DNA of 64,000 nt, from NCBI GenBank assembly GCA_941918925.1, contig OW799237.1, forward strand, positions 76,023,126-76,087,125, in the 5' to 3' direction. Below, piece by piece: positions 59,501 to 64,000 of the stretch. The position numbers and the translations under genes are program-made. The stretch's first letter is position 1. Each line of letters starts with the position of its first letter. The notes under the pieces were generated by a model. That model ran no database searches. It had not been told where the DNA came from and worked only from the letters and a program-made list of their open reading frames with translations. The stretch is from Phyto melanocephala. Its lineage: Eukaryota; Arthropoda; Insecta; Diptera; Rhinophoridae.

Positions 59501-60686
59501 ATGTATGTAGGTTGTTGTTGTAATTGTGAAAAAAAAGAGGTGGTCGTGGTTTTTTGCTCATATCTCAGAAAGTTATGGGGCGATTGTGCTGAATTTCAAT
59601 AGCGATTCATTCCTGGATATTTCCAAGAGATTGATACCATAAACAGATCTGAGGAACATATAGTTGCTTCTAAAAGTTGATTTCAACCAACACACGGGCA
59701 GACGGTCAGGGCTTAATCGACTCCTCTATTCATAAGCTTTCAGAAAATATATATAAACTAATCAATTATTGGCAAACACTGCGGTAAATTACAGCTTTTG
59801 AACTCTATCGAAATTTTACTCGAACAAACGAGTTTATTGTGCTTTTGATTAGAGATTCCAATAAGAAATTCAAAATTTCGATTACGTCGCAATTTGGCCT
59901 CTTTTTTTGTTATATGGAATTTGTAAGTCAATTCCGATATTCATGTTTAATGAGATTTTCAGACTATAAAGAATTTTGTTTAAGTAAGTTTCGGTTTTCG
60001 AGAATTGCGTTTTATAAAGAATGTGAGTGGTTCTACCAGATATCTGTGGCATAAAGGAAAAACTGCTTAAATCGACATAAGCTAAAAGTGAGATATTCAA
60101 ATCTACAACAATAATAACTTATTTTAAGTTATAAAATATACAAAAATCATTATGCTCTTTAATTTATATAGCAAATTATTCATATATTTGCTTTGCTTTA
60201 TAGGGAATCAATTTTCAAAAATCAGTTCAATAAGTTAAAAGTGCTTTCCTGAAAAACTACAACAGCAGACATAAGCAGTTTTTCCTTATTGCCACCGTTA
60301 TGTTTTCAGCATAAATCTACATCATTTGTTTAATTTGCTTAATATTTTCGCGGATATTTAACAACTTTTATTGAGAAAAACCCTTTATTAATGCAAAAAT
60401 TTGTTTTCTTTAAAAATTCATTGAGACCATGAATGAATAAATTAAACAGGTCAAAAGGTATTAAAATCATTGTAAGACACTTACCATTATCTGCTGTCGA
60501 ATCATCATCACCCGAAATGTCCGGTTTTAATAATATATTTGGTAGTATCATCGAAGTGGGAGTAGCGGTAGCCGGTGTATCCAGAGCAATATTGGTAGGT
60601 CCATTATAAATGCCATTTATAGGATGAGCCATATTTTTAGCAATTTGTAAGCTGACAATTGAATGTTTTATATGATCTAACATGGC
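32451..60686 (-). CDS. ORP9: Oxysterol-binding protein-related protein 9 (ORP9), 5' part not seen
   Basis: Eleven exons: 60485-60686, 49932-50055, 42895-43347, 42680-42831, 42511-42612, 42284-42458, 42077-42212, 40246-40332, 35813-35934, 32614-32719, 32451-32537. Their lengths sum to 1746 nt and every junction keeps phase, giving 581 residues and a stop. The lipid-binding ORD holds the family signature EQVSHHPP and the [10 protein letters not shown] block. An FFAT-like motif DFYDAND after acidic residues (exon 49932) fits binding to VAP on the ER. Known ORP9 exchanges PI4P and phosphatidylserine at ER-Golgi contacts. The N-terminal PH domain expected from long ORP9 is not found and probably lies past 64000. 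Introns are mostly transposons. ORP11 is a weaker alternative. Confidence 0.94.
32614..32719 (-). CDS. ORP9: ORP9 exon, C-terminal helix
   Basis: Acceptor ATGAAAG|A, donor AAG|GTTAGT. Codes [20 protein letters not shown] to TEMFWEHK, a charged helix as in human ORP9. Confidence 0.92.
32817..33622 (-). mobile_element. HINE/DINE-1-like repeat, copy 3, in ORP9 intron
   Basis: Complete copy in minus orientation: tail and palindrome at 32817-32860, A-rich tract at about 32985-33205, GGCTCAGCTGGGATTCGATG at about 33210, terminal motif GTGAAGGGTATA at about 33611-33622. It begins about 98 bp upstream (in transcript sense) of the exon at 32614-32719. Confidence 0.75.
33623..34467. other. ORP9 intron DNA, nothing recognised
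   Basis: AT-rich, no coding motif. Confidence 0.5.
34470..35755 (+). mobile_element. DD41D mariner, near full length
   Basis: 1286 bp, TA on both sides (34468-34469, 35756-35757). TIRs begin AAGGGTTTTTCAACAGGCAC on the left and the inverted AAGGGTTTTTCAATAAGAGC on the right. The transposase gene fills the interior. Lies in the ORP9 intron opposite to the gene's strand. Confidence 0.92.
34572..35649 (+). pseudogene. Mariner DD41D transposase, frameshifted
   Basis: Starts [20 protein letters not shown] (first helix-turn-helix); a second DNA-binding region ends in [23 protein letters not shown] stop follows at about 34950. Then [12 protein letters not shown] (first Asp), [12 protein letters not shown] (second) and [12 protein letters not shown] (third) with 41 residues between the last two. 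Frameshifts lie near 35160-35230 and 35480; the end reads [14 protein letters not shown]. All three Asp remain, yet the stops and shifts make it non-functional. Confidence 0.9.
35813..35934 (-). CDS. ORP9: ORP9 exon, C-terminal part
   Basis: Acceptor TTTCTAG|ACA, donor AA|GTAATG. Codes [20 protein letters not shown] to [17 protein letters not shown]. Confidence 0.93.
36601..37143 (+). mobile_element. Structured poly(A) retroposon family R, copy 1
   Basis: Bounded by the perfect 15-bp direct repeat TGAAGTGTAATTGAC (36586-36600, 37144-37158), ending in a run of A's: a target-primed retrotransposition product. No protein frame. Parts in order: a 5' block; a hairpin with a perfect 13-bp stem (36714-36726 with 36773-36785, CGTGGTTAATTGT); four units AACTGGAGGAGTACC-like at 36807, 36841, 36872 and 36979; two hairpins CCTATACxxxGGTATAGG near 36930 and 37035; then 'ccaacgtggaatacc' and the tail. 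Probably a SINE-like element or retrocopy of a structured RNA. I see no clear pol III boxes. Confidence 0.8.
37488..38044 (+). pseudogene. Mariner transposase fragments
   Basis: [17 protein letters not shown], then [19 protein letters not shown], where the first Asp is kept and the usual Glu after it is Asn. A stop follows at about 37692, the second-Asp region is missing, then [13 protein letters not shown] and a frameshifted end near PDIILKYK. Dead. Confidence 0.8.
38799..39183. mobile_element. 385-bp GGGCC element, copy 1 (PIF/Harbinger-like)
   Basis: Flanked by ATT on both sides (38796-38798, 39184-39186). Ends GGGCCAATTCAAAGT and the complement of 'actttgaattggccc'. About 98% identical by eye to 57220-57604 and exactly the same length. 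A 60-codon minus-strand frame (38897-39079) is kept in both copies, but the time since divergence is too short for that to mean much. Confidence 0.88.
39187..40245. other. ORP9 intron DNA, nothing recognised
   Basis: AT-rich. The 81-codon frame at 39440-39685 has no motif. Confidence 0.5.
40246..40332 (-). CDS. ORP9: ORP9 exon, ORD
   Basis: Acceptor CTATTAG|ATT, donor CAT|GTAATG. 29 whole codons: [20 protein letters not shown] to AKWHDTH. Confidence 0.93.
40425..42052 (-). mobile_element. Tc1 transposon with IR/DR ends, nearly intact
   Basis: 1628 bp inserted at TA. The outer TIRs (about 65 bp) begin CAGTGGCTCACA and continue CTTATTTTATGCAGTGCA. Each end also has an inner repeat of 'ctcacagctt...tgcag' about 195-215 bp inside (about 40628 and 41830): the IR/DR layout known from Tc1 relatives. 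It fills the ORP9 intron 40333-42076, whose own sequence is only about 115 bp. Confidence 0.93.
40695..41714 (-). pseudogene. Tc1 transposase, one in-frame stop
   Basis: 339 residues apart from a single TAA at 40860-40862 (codon 285), otherwise open. N-terminal paired helix-turn-helix ([31 protein letters not shown]). Catalytic [19 protein letters not shown] and [11 protein letters not shown], with 34 residues between second Asp and Glu (DD34E). All catalytic residues precede or lie just at the stop; the C-terminal 54 residues (NNIRKHKIS to GYHTKY) follow it. Cuts DNA at element ends and inserts at TA in the known family. Recently alive by its condition. The stop may be a true mutation or a read error. 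Confidence 0.93.
42077..42212 (-). CDS. ORP9: ORP9 exon, ORD
   Basis: Acceptor TTTTAG|T, donor GAG|GTATGA. Codes [19 protein letters not shown] to [17 protein letters not shown]. The Tc1 element's end lies 24 nt past this donor. Confidence 0.94.
42284..42458 (-). CDS. ORP9: ORP9 exon, ORD
   Basis: Acceptor TTACAG|TA, donor CG|GTAATT. Codes [19 protein letters not shown] and [12 protein letters not shown] to FPNGYG. Confidence 0.94.
42511..42612 (-). CDS. ORP9: ORP9 exon with EQVSHHPP signature
   Basis: Acceptor TTTAAG|GT, donor A|GTATGTT. Codes [19 protein letters not shown], the OSBP family fingerprint; the two His contact the PI4P head group in known structures. Confidence 0.95.
42680..42831 (-). 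CDS. ORP9: ORP9 exon, ORD
   Basis: Acceptor TTTCCAG|A, donor G|GTAAGTAGG. Codes [12 protein letters not shown] and [19 protein letters not shown], the phosphoinositide-contacting block of the family. Confidence 0.95.
42895..43347 (-). CDS. ORP9: ORP9 exon, start of ORD
   Basis: Acceptor TTCTAG|T, donor AA|GTAGGT. A low-complexity acidic/Gly linker ([12 protein letters not shown]) leads into [20 protein letters not shown] and [20 protein letters not shown], the opening of the ORD lid and core. Confidence 0.93.
43380..43851 (+). mobile_element. Helitron 3' part, copy H4
   Basis: The right end CGAAGTCGCGGGCACAGG then CTAG|T at 43851 has the Helitron hairpin and CTAG end next to T. Two similar internal stretches ('ctcaatca', 'tagacaacaacctagg' / 'tagaaaacaacctgaa') suggest internal repeats. 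The 5' end is not clear; it begins close to the ORP9 exon at 43347. Confidence 0.6.
44381..45407 (+). pseudogene. hAT transposase remnant split by a TIR element
   Basis: An ATG at 44381 starts [34 protein letters not shown]: the first half of a BED zinc finger (two Cys). A TIR element of about 440 bp interrupts at about 44490-44935. Then a shifted frame follows with [30 protein letters not shown] and [20 protein letters not shown], recalling hAT transposases just after the BED domain. Stops and shifts are frequent and the catalytic core is absent. hAT assignment is inferred from BED finger and order. Confidence 0.6.
44490..44935. mobile_element. TIR element inside the hAT remnant
   Basis: Inverted ends near 'agcgaaatctagtagattt' (44509) and the complement of 'aatctggtagatttcgct' (44885). 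A smaller inverted element (ACAAGGTGGCC to 'aaccaccttat', about 44619-44730) seems nested within. Limits approximate. Confidence 0.5.
45408..47609. other. ORP9 intron DNA, nothing recognised
   Basis: A/T runs throughout, no motif-bearing frame. Confidence 0.5.
47610..48585 (+). mobile_element. HINE-like repeat, copy 4, variant without A-rich core
   Basis: Starts TATACCCTTCACACAG, has the shared 'tctgaccgtctgtccgtgtg', and ends GGTGAAGGGTATTATCAG, then the palindrome ATTCGGCACGGCCGAATA and tail CTTACTTGTT. The centre differs from copies 1-3: three imperfect units ('atggtatcaa..aagggcttgac..aagatggcgtc') at about 48080-48470, period about 110-120 bp. Confidence 0.75.
48586..49931. other. ORP9 intron DNA, nothing recognised
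   Basis: Many AATTAATT-type palindromic runs from base composition at 48850-49800; no supported feature. Confidence 0.5.
49932..50055 (-). CDS. ORP9: ORP9 exon with FFAT-like motif
   Basis: Acceptor ATTACAG|TG, donor TG|GTAAGTT. Codes [20 protein letters not shown], then [10 protein letters not shown] and NLSIT. The core DFYDAND, with acidic and Ser residues before it, resembles the VAP-binding FFAT consensus. Confidence 0.9.
50781..51700 (-). mobile_element. Non-autonomous Helitron, copy H2
   Basis: 920 bp, minus orientation. 5' end A|TCTATATATATAAAAG at 51700; 3' end GTAGCAACGCGCGCCGGGC, then 'ttttCTAA|T' at 50781: TC start, CTRR end, A^T site. Seven tandem units of about 120 bp carry 'gggcgtgg..ctgcccacttttctaatcacg'. 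Shares ends and units with copy H3. Confidence 0.88.
51855..51939 (-). repeat. HINE-like fragment
   Basis: 'ggcatcgaatcccagctgagcc' followed by A's, the internal phrase of copies 1-3 in minus orientation; cut by the next element. Confidence 0.65.
52035..52750 (+). mobile_element. Mariner with ~54-bp TIRs, internally deleted
   Basis: 716 bp with TA (TATA) on both sides. TIRs start CAGGGTGGACCAAAAGTC and agree over about 54 bp with two or three mismatches, longer than in classical mariners. Inserted in the HINE-like repeat 51940-54175, hence younger. Confidence 0.92.
52146..52634 (+). pseudogene. Mariner-type transposase, internal deletion and frameshift
   Basis: N-terminal scrap [14 protein letters not shown] is joined by deletion to [19 protein letters not shown]. 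Then [17 protein letters not shown] with a stop; after a frame change [40 protein letters not shown] to SDIIFHN. The helix-turn-helix and first Asp are missing. Confidence 0.85.
53290..53990. repeat. Tandem repeats, unit about 285 bp, in the long HINE-like copy
   Basis: The phrase 'atgaataaagattttggaat' occurs at about 53308 and 53597, a diverged third near 53880. Units include 'acacgcc(c/t)actttaacgccc' and 'aagctcataaaaccgacaaa'. Confidence 0.75.
54215..54355 (+). repeat. HINE-like 3' fragment
   Basis: 'cattgtgaagggtatataag' then 'attcggcacggc', broken in the palindrome. Confidence 0.65.
54356..55508. other. ORP9 intron DNA with simple repeats
   Basis: CATA repeats at about 54980-55000 and GT repeats at about 55240-55270; nothing else. 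Confidence 0.5.
55509..56329 (+). mobile_element. Non-autonomous Helitron, copy H3
   Basis: 821 bp. A|TCTATATATATAAAAGTG at the 5' end and GTAGCAACGCGCGCCGGGCT, then 'ttaCTAG|T' at the 3' end. Six units of about 120 bp matching the complement of those in H2. Confidence 0.9.
56330..57216. other. ORP9 intron DNA, nothing recognised
   Basis: The 71-codon frame at 56829-57044 shows no motif. Confidence 0.5.
57220..57604. mobile_element. 385-bp GGGCC element, copy 2 (PIF/Harbinger-like)
   Basis: Same length and nearly the same sequence as 38799-39183; flanked by AAT on both sides (57217-57219, 57605-57607). Confidence 0.88.
57608..58514. other. ORP9 intron DNA, nothing recognised
   Basis: No supported gene or repeat. 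Confidence 0.45.
58515..58945. mobile_element. TIR element family M4 with a LINE piece inside
   Basis: Ends GTGCCAAAAAGTAAAAACTG and the complement of 'cagtttttccttattgccac'; inner phrase 'ttaagtcgacataag'. Related to 60046-60295 at both ends, but 431 bp long because a reverse-transcriptase fragment occupies 58553-58735. Confidence 0.65.
58553..58735 (+). pseudogene. Reverse-transcriptase fragment (LINE)
   Basis: One frame reads [13 protein letters not shown], then [20 protein letters not shown] and [15 protein letters not shown] is the YADD catalytic motif with the second Asp changed, followed by the usual 'W....L.lN..KT..m.F' block of non-LTR reverse transcriptases. About 60 residues only. 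Confidence 0.75.
59157..59753 (-). mobile_element. HINE/DINE-1-like repeat, copy 7 (5' end lost)
   Basis: Minus orientation: tail and palindrome at 59157-59195, A-rich tract at 59280-59450, GGCTCAGCTGG at 59461, then the body up to 'cttcagaaaatatata' near 59753, where similarity stops before the terminal motif. Confidence 0.72.
60046..60295. mobile_element. TIR element family M4, copy 2
   Basis: 250 bp, ends GTGGCATAAAGGAAAAACTG and the complement of 'cagtttttccttattgccac'. Shares 'ctttcctgaaaaacta' with 58515-58945. Confidence 0.68.
60485..60686 (-). CDS. ORP9: ORP9 exon (first seen in window)
   Basis: Acceptor TTTAAG|GCC, donor G|GTAAGTGTC. Reads [18 protein letters not shown] and on to [13 protein letters not shown] linker between PH domain and FFAT region by family layout. 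Confidence 0.85.
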
Positions 60687-62023
60687 CTTAAAAAGAAAAC
60701 AAAACAAAAAAATTTAAAAAGAGATTTCAAGTGGATATTTAAAGGAATTCATAAAATAACTTTAAGAAGCAACACAACTTAATTCCATGTGTAGTAGACC
60801 TCATTAATTCTCATGACCCTCGACAAGGCCATCCAATCAATGTTCATTATGAAGTACACACATTATTTTCTTCACCTTTCCAATTTTTCTTTTATTTTTT
60901 ATTCACTTACTGTGTTCTATTTTGTTGGGAAATTGATTAAAAAAAAAGAAAGAAATACATATACAATATGTATACCGTTAATTAACAGGTGTCAGCTGTT
61001 TGTTGGTGTTTTAAATCTCACAGACAATGAAAGGAAGGAAACTTATTTACACTCGTACGTAATGACGTACGTAAATAAATAAATAAATACAAATATTCAA
61101 TAGTTAACTACGTAACAAATTAAAAAACGTAAGTCGAGGGACAATAATGCAAAAATTGTTTATTTTTTTAACAAAAAATATTGTTTAAGAATATAAAAGT
61201 TCTATGAAGAATTTCTTAATCTTTTAATCTCTACCACGCAACGAATTGCTATGATGCTCACTGGGACGTTGCAAACAAATATGCAGGATTGTAAAACAAA
61301 GCATCTTGACATTCTCTTACAAACTTGCTTACTACCAAGAAGAAGTTTTTGCTGGGTACTTATATACAAATTATTTAGGGTTTATGTTAAAAATTTAATA
61401 TTTGCACTTAATTTTGTAAGGTTATTTTTATATGATCTTTGGTAATAACGAGTGGTCCAACCCAAACGCACGATTTAAATTGCAAATAAAACAAAAAGTT
61501 TTCAGAACATAATCTTAAAGTTTTTCATTATGACAGAAGGATTTATGACAGTTATAAATAAAAAAAAATATCGCGCAAATGCTCGCCTCGGATTCGCAAA
61601 CTTTCATTGGCGTAGCTACAAAGTTTTCTGGAATGACAAAAGCATAAGAACTAAAAAAACTGAGTTAATTTTATATGTACATATATAAATAATGTAGTTT
61701 CTTTTAATTCTGGAGAAAAACACTTCATGCATTGCAAAGAGAATGGTCTAGTTACGCCCATGTATACTTCTATCCGATGGTCCATATTTTCAATGACACT
61801 CACGTCATAATTGAGGTTAAATGTTTTTAATGTGCCGATTTATCTAATTTTTAAGCCCTTGAATTGTTCTTGGATTATAATCCACTGGAAAACAGAATGT
61901 CGACGCTGATTTCAAAAATAAATGTGGTTTTCATGTAGCAGCTCTAGTTATGGAGTTATGAAGTGACAGGATTTTTTATTGAAAGTGCACATAGTTTAAG
62001 TTTAAAAAATTTATTAAAGATAT
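60687..62023. other. Upstream of the first visible ORP9 exon, nothing recognised
   Basis: Expected to be ORP9 intron. No PH-domain coding seen on the minus strand. Confidence 0.45.
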
Positions 62024-63637
62024 TTATCCTGAATAAAATTTCCTTTTTTTGGATTTTCTAGAGTGAGATGTTATATGAGTACTATTTTGAATGCTCCAAC
62101 AATAATCAGCCATCATATGTTCATTCCAGTGCCCCTGATACCTCTCCTCCATAGTGCGAATATCCTGGCCAAAGCGCTTTCCTTGTTCCTCGCTTAGGTC
62201 ACCGAGATTTTAAGGAAAATAGCCTAGATGGCTGTGAAGGTAGTGAAGCTTAATACTCATGTTGCATCCAAGCCGCTGGATGTGTATCAGCAACTGTTTA
62301 ACGTGCTGAATGTAGTCGTCACATTTCCTATGGCCCAAAAAATTCCTCACTAGCCAAACAAACTCTTCCCATGCACATTTCTTGACAGCTGTCATATGGT
62401 TGCTGAAAATTTTATCATCTATCAACTTCCTGATTTGTGGGCGATCGAAAATACCACCTTTGATTTTCTCACTACTCAATTTTGGAAACACTTTTACAAT
62501 GTATTTGAAAGATTCGCCATCTTTGTTAAGAGCTTTTACGAATTGTTTTATCAACCCCAGTTTTATTTGCAAAGGCGGCAATATAATTCAGGCTCTGGAT
62601 ACTAGTGGAACATTAATTACATTTTGCTTGCCGGGAATCAAAGCCTCCCTAGAAGGTCAGTCTCAGTCCCATAAGCATAGGAAACAGGGATATTTTGTGT
62701 AGCCACTTTGTTGGCCCAGGAGAAAATTTACCATTTTAAAATCAACACACACAACACTTGATTTTGTCGAGAACTAAAGATATTGTAGGATATTCTTCTT
62801 TAACCTTTGAAGAATGAGCAATAGGTAAGGAACCAAGTTTGTTACCATTATGTAAAAGAACACATTTCAAACTTCGTTTCGACGAATCAATGAACAACCG
62901 TCACTGATTTGGATTATACTCTTTTAATCCCATTGCATTTATTAGGCCCGGATTATCAGTACAAAATACAAAGTTATCTTTTTGAGTCAAGAAAGGAAGT
63001 AAATCCTTTTCCCTGTTACGGTAGTATGATAGCTTCGTTCCTCTGGTCGACAAATTTCTTTCTTTCAATCGGGAAGCTAAAATTTCTGATGCCGTTTTAG
63101 AAAGTCCAAGGTCCCTGATCCAGTCATTTAGATCATCTTGATTTAGTGATCGGGGACTACCGTAGTAATCGAAATCACTGTCGCTACCACTGTCGTCGTT
63201 TTCGGTTTGTCTGCTGCACTGGTCTGAATTTTGCGAAGATGTATATGGGTGCTGTGGTGTTGACATGTCACTAATACTCAAGACTGGTCTTATGGCAGAT
63301 TTTAAGTTTGGATATATCCACTTAGAGCAATTTTCGTTACACAGAAATAACAGTCGTCATGATAGTTGGATGGTTCACGCAAAATCATAGAAGCTTTGTA
63401 CTTAAAAGTGGGTCTTTTTTTGTTTGCCCACAGTCGCAAAGATTCAACACATGTTTTACATACCAAACTTGGTGTCCAAGGCTTAGCGTTTGACGGCAAC
63501 GGAAAACCAAAGTAGTCCAAGTATGCCTTTTTCACAAAGTCCGACACATTTAAACGAAATTTTTAGAACACATATTCTCCACAAATAACACAAAAAGAAT
63601 GTGGATTATTTAAACACGTCCTTCTTGAGGAAGACAT
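62024..63637 (-). pseudogene. Broken copy of a Cys-pair gene family of unknown function
   Basis: Minus-strand ATG at 63637. Consecutive blocks: FCVICGEYVF (then a stop), SDFVKKAYLDYFGFPLPS, WTPSLVCKTCVESLRLW and DDCYFCV, with three CxxC pairs that look like a zinc-binding N-terminus. After a frameshift: KWIYPNLKSAIRPV, an acidic stretch, LNDWIRDLGLSKTASEILAS, then DFKMVNFLLGQQSGYTKYPC, PPLQIKLGLIKQFVKALNKD, LGCNMSIKLHYLHSHLGYFP, a stop, and LSEEQGKRFGQDIRTMEERY to RKSKKRKFYSG. I recall similar proteins in many copies in arthropods and cnidarians, none with a known role. Stops and shifts show this copy is dead. Confidence 0.7.
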
Positions 63638-64000
63638 ACTGAAATTAATAAAGGAACTAGTTAAGTTACACCGCTATTGATATAAACTATCGACTACTTA
63701 TGTAAATTTAAGACGGTACCTGTATCTCACTATCAAGAGCTGCTACAAAAAATCTAAGGGTAGATTTAAAATCAGCGCACCCAAATTAACAAACAACAGT
63801 AGAAAAGCTTTATGCAACAAAAAAGTGTTATTTTGTTTTTCTGTGTAATGTTCGTGAGATGTTCACAACGACGAATCGAGGTTGACGGCTCCTCTGCCTC
63901 CCTATCGCAAGCAAGCAACAGCAATGTTTTTCGCAGAATGAACTGGGCCTGCATGTACAGGTGTTATCACATTTCCTACAGACCTGGTTTGCTGAAATTT
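63638..64000. other. Right edge, nothing recognised
   Basis: A 60-codon minus-strand frame at 63772-63954 shows no motif. Confidence 0.45.

Noticed and set aside
60813..61145. Possible TIR element ('ccctcgac' and 'gtcgaggg')
   Set aside because: Only about 8 bp of inverted match, no flanking duplication.
1..64000. CRISPR array, bacterial operons, toxin-antitoxin or phage defence
   Set aside because: The DNA is eukaryotic with spliced genes; tandem arrays present are Helitron/HINE units and a minisatellite, not regular repeats with unique spacers.

Overview
This window is nuclear DNA from a higher fly (Diptera, Brachycera). Gene structure (GT-AG introns, AATAAA signals) and the fly-like proteins (HSPC300/BRK1, UfSP1, ORP9, a CYP6-type P450) show an insect. 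The very AT-rich intergenic DNA and the repeat types, including DINE-1/HINE-like elements, canonical Helitrons, mariners, Tc1 elements and many TIR MITEs, fit a muscoid or blow fly. The species is inferred, not proven.

Layout. 1-14 kb: no host gene; a fold-back mariner (1561-2481), a mariner nested in a HINE-like repeat (3698-4990), a tRNA-derived SINE with a perfect 12-bp target duplication (5053-5254), a decayed Tc1 (7279-8100), several MITEs and a LINE 3' end. 14379-14609: intact single-exon HSPC300/BRK1 on the + strand. 15685-16187: a Helitron. 16846-20541: a two-exon, 502-residue CYP3-clan P450 on the - strand; its large intron holds a HINE-like repeat and a TTAA-flanked piggyBac-type element. 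21109-23392: two-exon UfSP1 on the - strand. 24-32 kb: MITEs, a tandem array and a GGGCC-type fold-back element.

32451-60686 and beyond: eleven exons of ORP9 on the - strand, from a mid-protein exon to the stop. The eleven exons sum to 1746 nt (581 residues plus stop) with all phases matching. The PH-domain exons are not seen and probably lie past 64000. Its introns are packed with transposons: a DD41D mariner, a mariner carrying a nested poly(A) retroposon, a nearly intact Tc1 24 nt from a splice donor, three Helitrons, HINE-like copies, a broken hAT and a pair of 385-bp elements. 62024-63637: a broken copy of a zinc-finger-like gene family of unknown function.

The host genes are not an operon and have separate cell roles: actin nucleation (HSPC300 in the SCAR/WAVE complex), oxidation of lipophiles (P450), UFM1 processing (UfSP1) and lipid exchange at ER-Golgi contacts (ORP9). 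I saw no CRISPR array, toxin system or clearly new multi-gene system. The most novel-looking item is a 543-bp structured retroposon (36601-37143) with internal repeats, hairpins, a poly(A) tail and a 15-bp target duplication; related copies lie at about 21.6-22.2 kb and 26.0 kb. All repeat class names rest on termini and target duplications read by eye, without database searches.
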